Assembly (NCBI RefSeq): GCF_018390645.1
Contig: NZ_JAHBGC010000052.1
Coordinates: 83,833-147,832, forward strand
Source of the DNA: Ancylobacter dichloromethanicus
GTDB lineage: Bacteria; Pseudomonadota; Alphaproteobacteria; Rhizobiales; Xanthobacteraceae
Direction of reading: 5' to 3'
DNA length: 64,000 nucleotides
Part shown: one piece after another, positions 62,878 through 64,000 of the stretch
Layout of the letters: the number at the start of each line of letters is the position of its first letter
Numbering within the stretch: position 1 is the first letter of the stretch
Program-made: the position numbers and the translations under genes
The notes under the pieces: model-generated
The model's database searches: none
The model's input: the letters and a program-made list of their open reading frames with translations, nothing else
Told to the model about the DNA's origin: nothing

Positions 62878-63440
62878 TCCGCCTGCTGCTGCCATTCCTG
62901 CTGGCGCTGGCCTTTGCCGGGCCGGCGCAGGCGCACAAGCTGAAGGTCTTCGCCACCGTCGAGGCCGGCGAGGCGAAGGGCTACGCCTTCTTCATCGGTG
63001 GCGGCCGCGCGGCGCAGACGCCGTGGCTGGCCAGGGACCCCGCCGGAGCCCGGATCGCCGAAGGCACGACGGACGCGGAGGGATGCTTCGCCTTCCCCGC
63101 GCCGCAGCCGCCCGCCGATGTCACCATCACCGTCGACACACGCGAGGGGCATGTCGCCTCCGCCACACTACCGGCGTCGCGGTTCGGAGGAGTCTCCGTC
63201 GCGACGGTCGCCGAAACCGGGCTTCCACCGGCCGGCCCGGCGCCTGGCGCCGCTCCCCTCGTGACCGACGCGCGCCTCGCCGCGCTGGTCGAGGCCGCCG
63301 TCCAGCGCCAGGTCGAGCCGCTGATGGAACAGATCGAGCAACTCGATTCGCGCCTTCGGCTCGCCGATGTGATGTCCGGTATCTTCCTCATCCTCGGCCT
63401 TGCCGGCATCGGGCTGTGGGCGCGCGGACGGCGCCGATGA
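62874..63440 (+). CDS. nikL: NikL-like periplasmic/membrane-anchored component of the nickel/cobalt ECF transporter
   Basis: A 188-residue protein. A signal peptide (MIRLLLPFLLALAFAGPAQA) leaves AHKLKVFATVEAGEAKG, the NikL-type mature start with an early His. A beta-sandwich-like middle (GAYAFFIGGGR-like, AEGTTDAEGCFAFPAP) is followed by an amphipathic Gln/Glu-rich stretch (residues about 140-160) and a single C-terminal membrane helix (SGIFLILGLAGIGLWARGRRR). The GTG start overlaps cbiM by four bases, and the stop overlaps the cbiQ ATG. NikL proteins join NikM and NikQ in the complex. Confidence 0.88.
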   Translation: MIRLLLPFLLALAFAGPAQAHKLKVFATVEAGEAKGYAFFIGGGRAAQTPWLARDPAGARIAEGTTDAEGCFAFPAPQPPADVTITVDTREGHVASATLPASRFGGVSVATVAETGLPPAGPAPGAAPLVTDARLAALVEAAVQRQVEPLMEQIEQLDSRLRLADVMSGIFLILGLAGIGLWARGRRR

Positions 63441-64000
63441 CGCTGCCGCAGGATCTGCGCCTCCGGCTCGTCGGCGCCTTTCTCGTCATCGCCAGCCTGT
63501 CGCAGCTGCGCACGCTTGCCGTGGCGGGGGCGGCACTCGCGGCAGTGATGCTTTTCGCGGCGTGGAGCCGGCCGGAGCCGCGATTGTGGCGGCGCCTCGT
63601 CCATGTCGAAGGCTTTCTTCTGCTTTTGTTCGCGACGCTTCCCTTCACCCTGCCGGGGCGTCCGCTGTTCACCTTCGGCCCGCTGACCGCCAGCGTCGAG
63701 GGTGTGGAGCGCGCCATGCTGATCGCCGCCAAGGTCTCCGCTTCGGTGCTGTTGCTGATGGCGATGCTGGGGTCGGTCGAGCCGGCTAGGCTCGGCTCCG
63801 CGCTGCGCGGGCTTTACGTGCCGGAGACAATGGTGCGGGTTTTCGTGCTCACCGCGCGCTATCTCGCGTTGATCCGCGACGAGGCCCGGCGGCTCCATGA
63901 GGCAATGGTGATGCGCGGTTTCCGGCCGCGCTCGAACCGCCACACCTGGCGCAGCTACGGACATCTGGTCGGGATGCTGCTGGTGCGGGCGCTCGCCCGC
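63437..64000 (+). CDS. cbiQ: CbiQ-type ECF transporter T component (cut by right edge)
   Basis: At least 188 residues of a T component with several hydrophobic helices (LVGAFLVIASLSQLRTLAV, FLLLLFATLPF, LLLMAMLGSV). The coupling-helix motif EAMVMRGF, an Ala-x-x-x-Arg-Gly type, precedes the truncated end. It couples the CbiM S component to the ATPase (CbiO), whose gene is expected just beyond the window. It starts in an ATGA overlap with nikL. Confidence 0.92.
   Translation, partial: MTLPQDLRLRLVGAFLVIASLSQLRTLAVAGAALAAVMLFAAWSRPEPRLWRRLVHVEGFLLLLFATLPFTLPGRPLFTFGPLTASVEGVERAMLIAAKVSASVLLLMAMLGSVEPARLGSALRGLYVPETMVRVFVLTARYLALIRDEARRLHEAMVMRGFRPRSNRHTWRSYGHLVGMLLVRALAR

Overview
The window is GC-rich chromosomal DNA from an alphaproteobacterium, most likely a Hyphomicrobiales member of the Xanthobacteraceae type (Ancylobacter/Starkeya/Xanthobacter-like). 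The reasons are an ScfR-type regulator beside isocitrate lyase, a BigR sulfide operon, smo/mtl polyol operons, a carnitine dehydrogenase-thioesterase fusion, sigma-EcfG-type promoters and short REP-like palindromes. The genus is inference. I see no rRNA, tRNA, CRISPR array, prophage or insertion sequence.

Layout. 1-2.5 kb: a Pro/Ala-rich protein cut by the left edge, a GNAT acetyltransferase and a nitroreductase. 2.5-8.3 kb: the glyoxylate shunt (malate synthase G, isocitrate lyase, an unknown small protein) with a divergent ScfR/RamB-type regulator. 8.3-11.2 kb: a ClC channel gene broken by a one-base frameshift in a G run, and a YghU-type glutathione transferase. 11.2-28.5 kb: a large carboxylate catabolic cluster with two MmgE/PrpD proteins, three beta-decarboxylating dehydrogenases, a PdxA homologue, two GntR/FCD regulators, an SDR, an AbrB-type permease, a tripartite tricarboxylate transporter, a four-rhodanese protein and a haloacetate-dehalogenase-like hydrolase. 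Every promoter region in this cluster carries a TGT-NN-ACA palindrome, so it looks like one regulon for an unidentified, perhaps halogenated, organic acid.

28.7-32.2 kb: a BigR-controlled sulfide/persulfide operon. 32.2-41 kb: a sorbitol/mannitol operon (HAD phosphatase, SorC regulator, SmoEFGK transporter, mannitol dehydrogenase, fructokinase). 41-44 kb: a general-stress island (Pro-rich protein, DUF892, DUF3008, a ROK-like protein whose segments appear circularly permuted, DUF2934), with sigma-EcfG-type promoters upstream of several genes. 44.1-55.8 kb: a second, ten-gene pentitol operon on the minus strand (ABC transporter, SorC regulator, ribitol dehydrogenase, FGGY kinase, zinc dehydrogenase, SIS isomerase, epimerase) with a divergent IMPase-family phosphatase. 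55.9-60.4 kb: carnitine/betaine catabolism. 60.5-64 kb: a stress membrane protein, then a nickel/cobalt ECF uptake operon (DUF4198 protein, CbiM, NikL-like protein, CbiQ cut by the right edge) beside a NikR homologue that keeps its operator but has lost all four high-affinity nickel ligands.

The strongest leads are the metal-site-less NikR, the apparently permuted ROK protein under a stress promoter, and the TGT-NN-ACA regulon that ties an unassigned carboxylate pathway to a dehalogenase-like enzyme.
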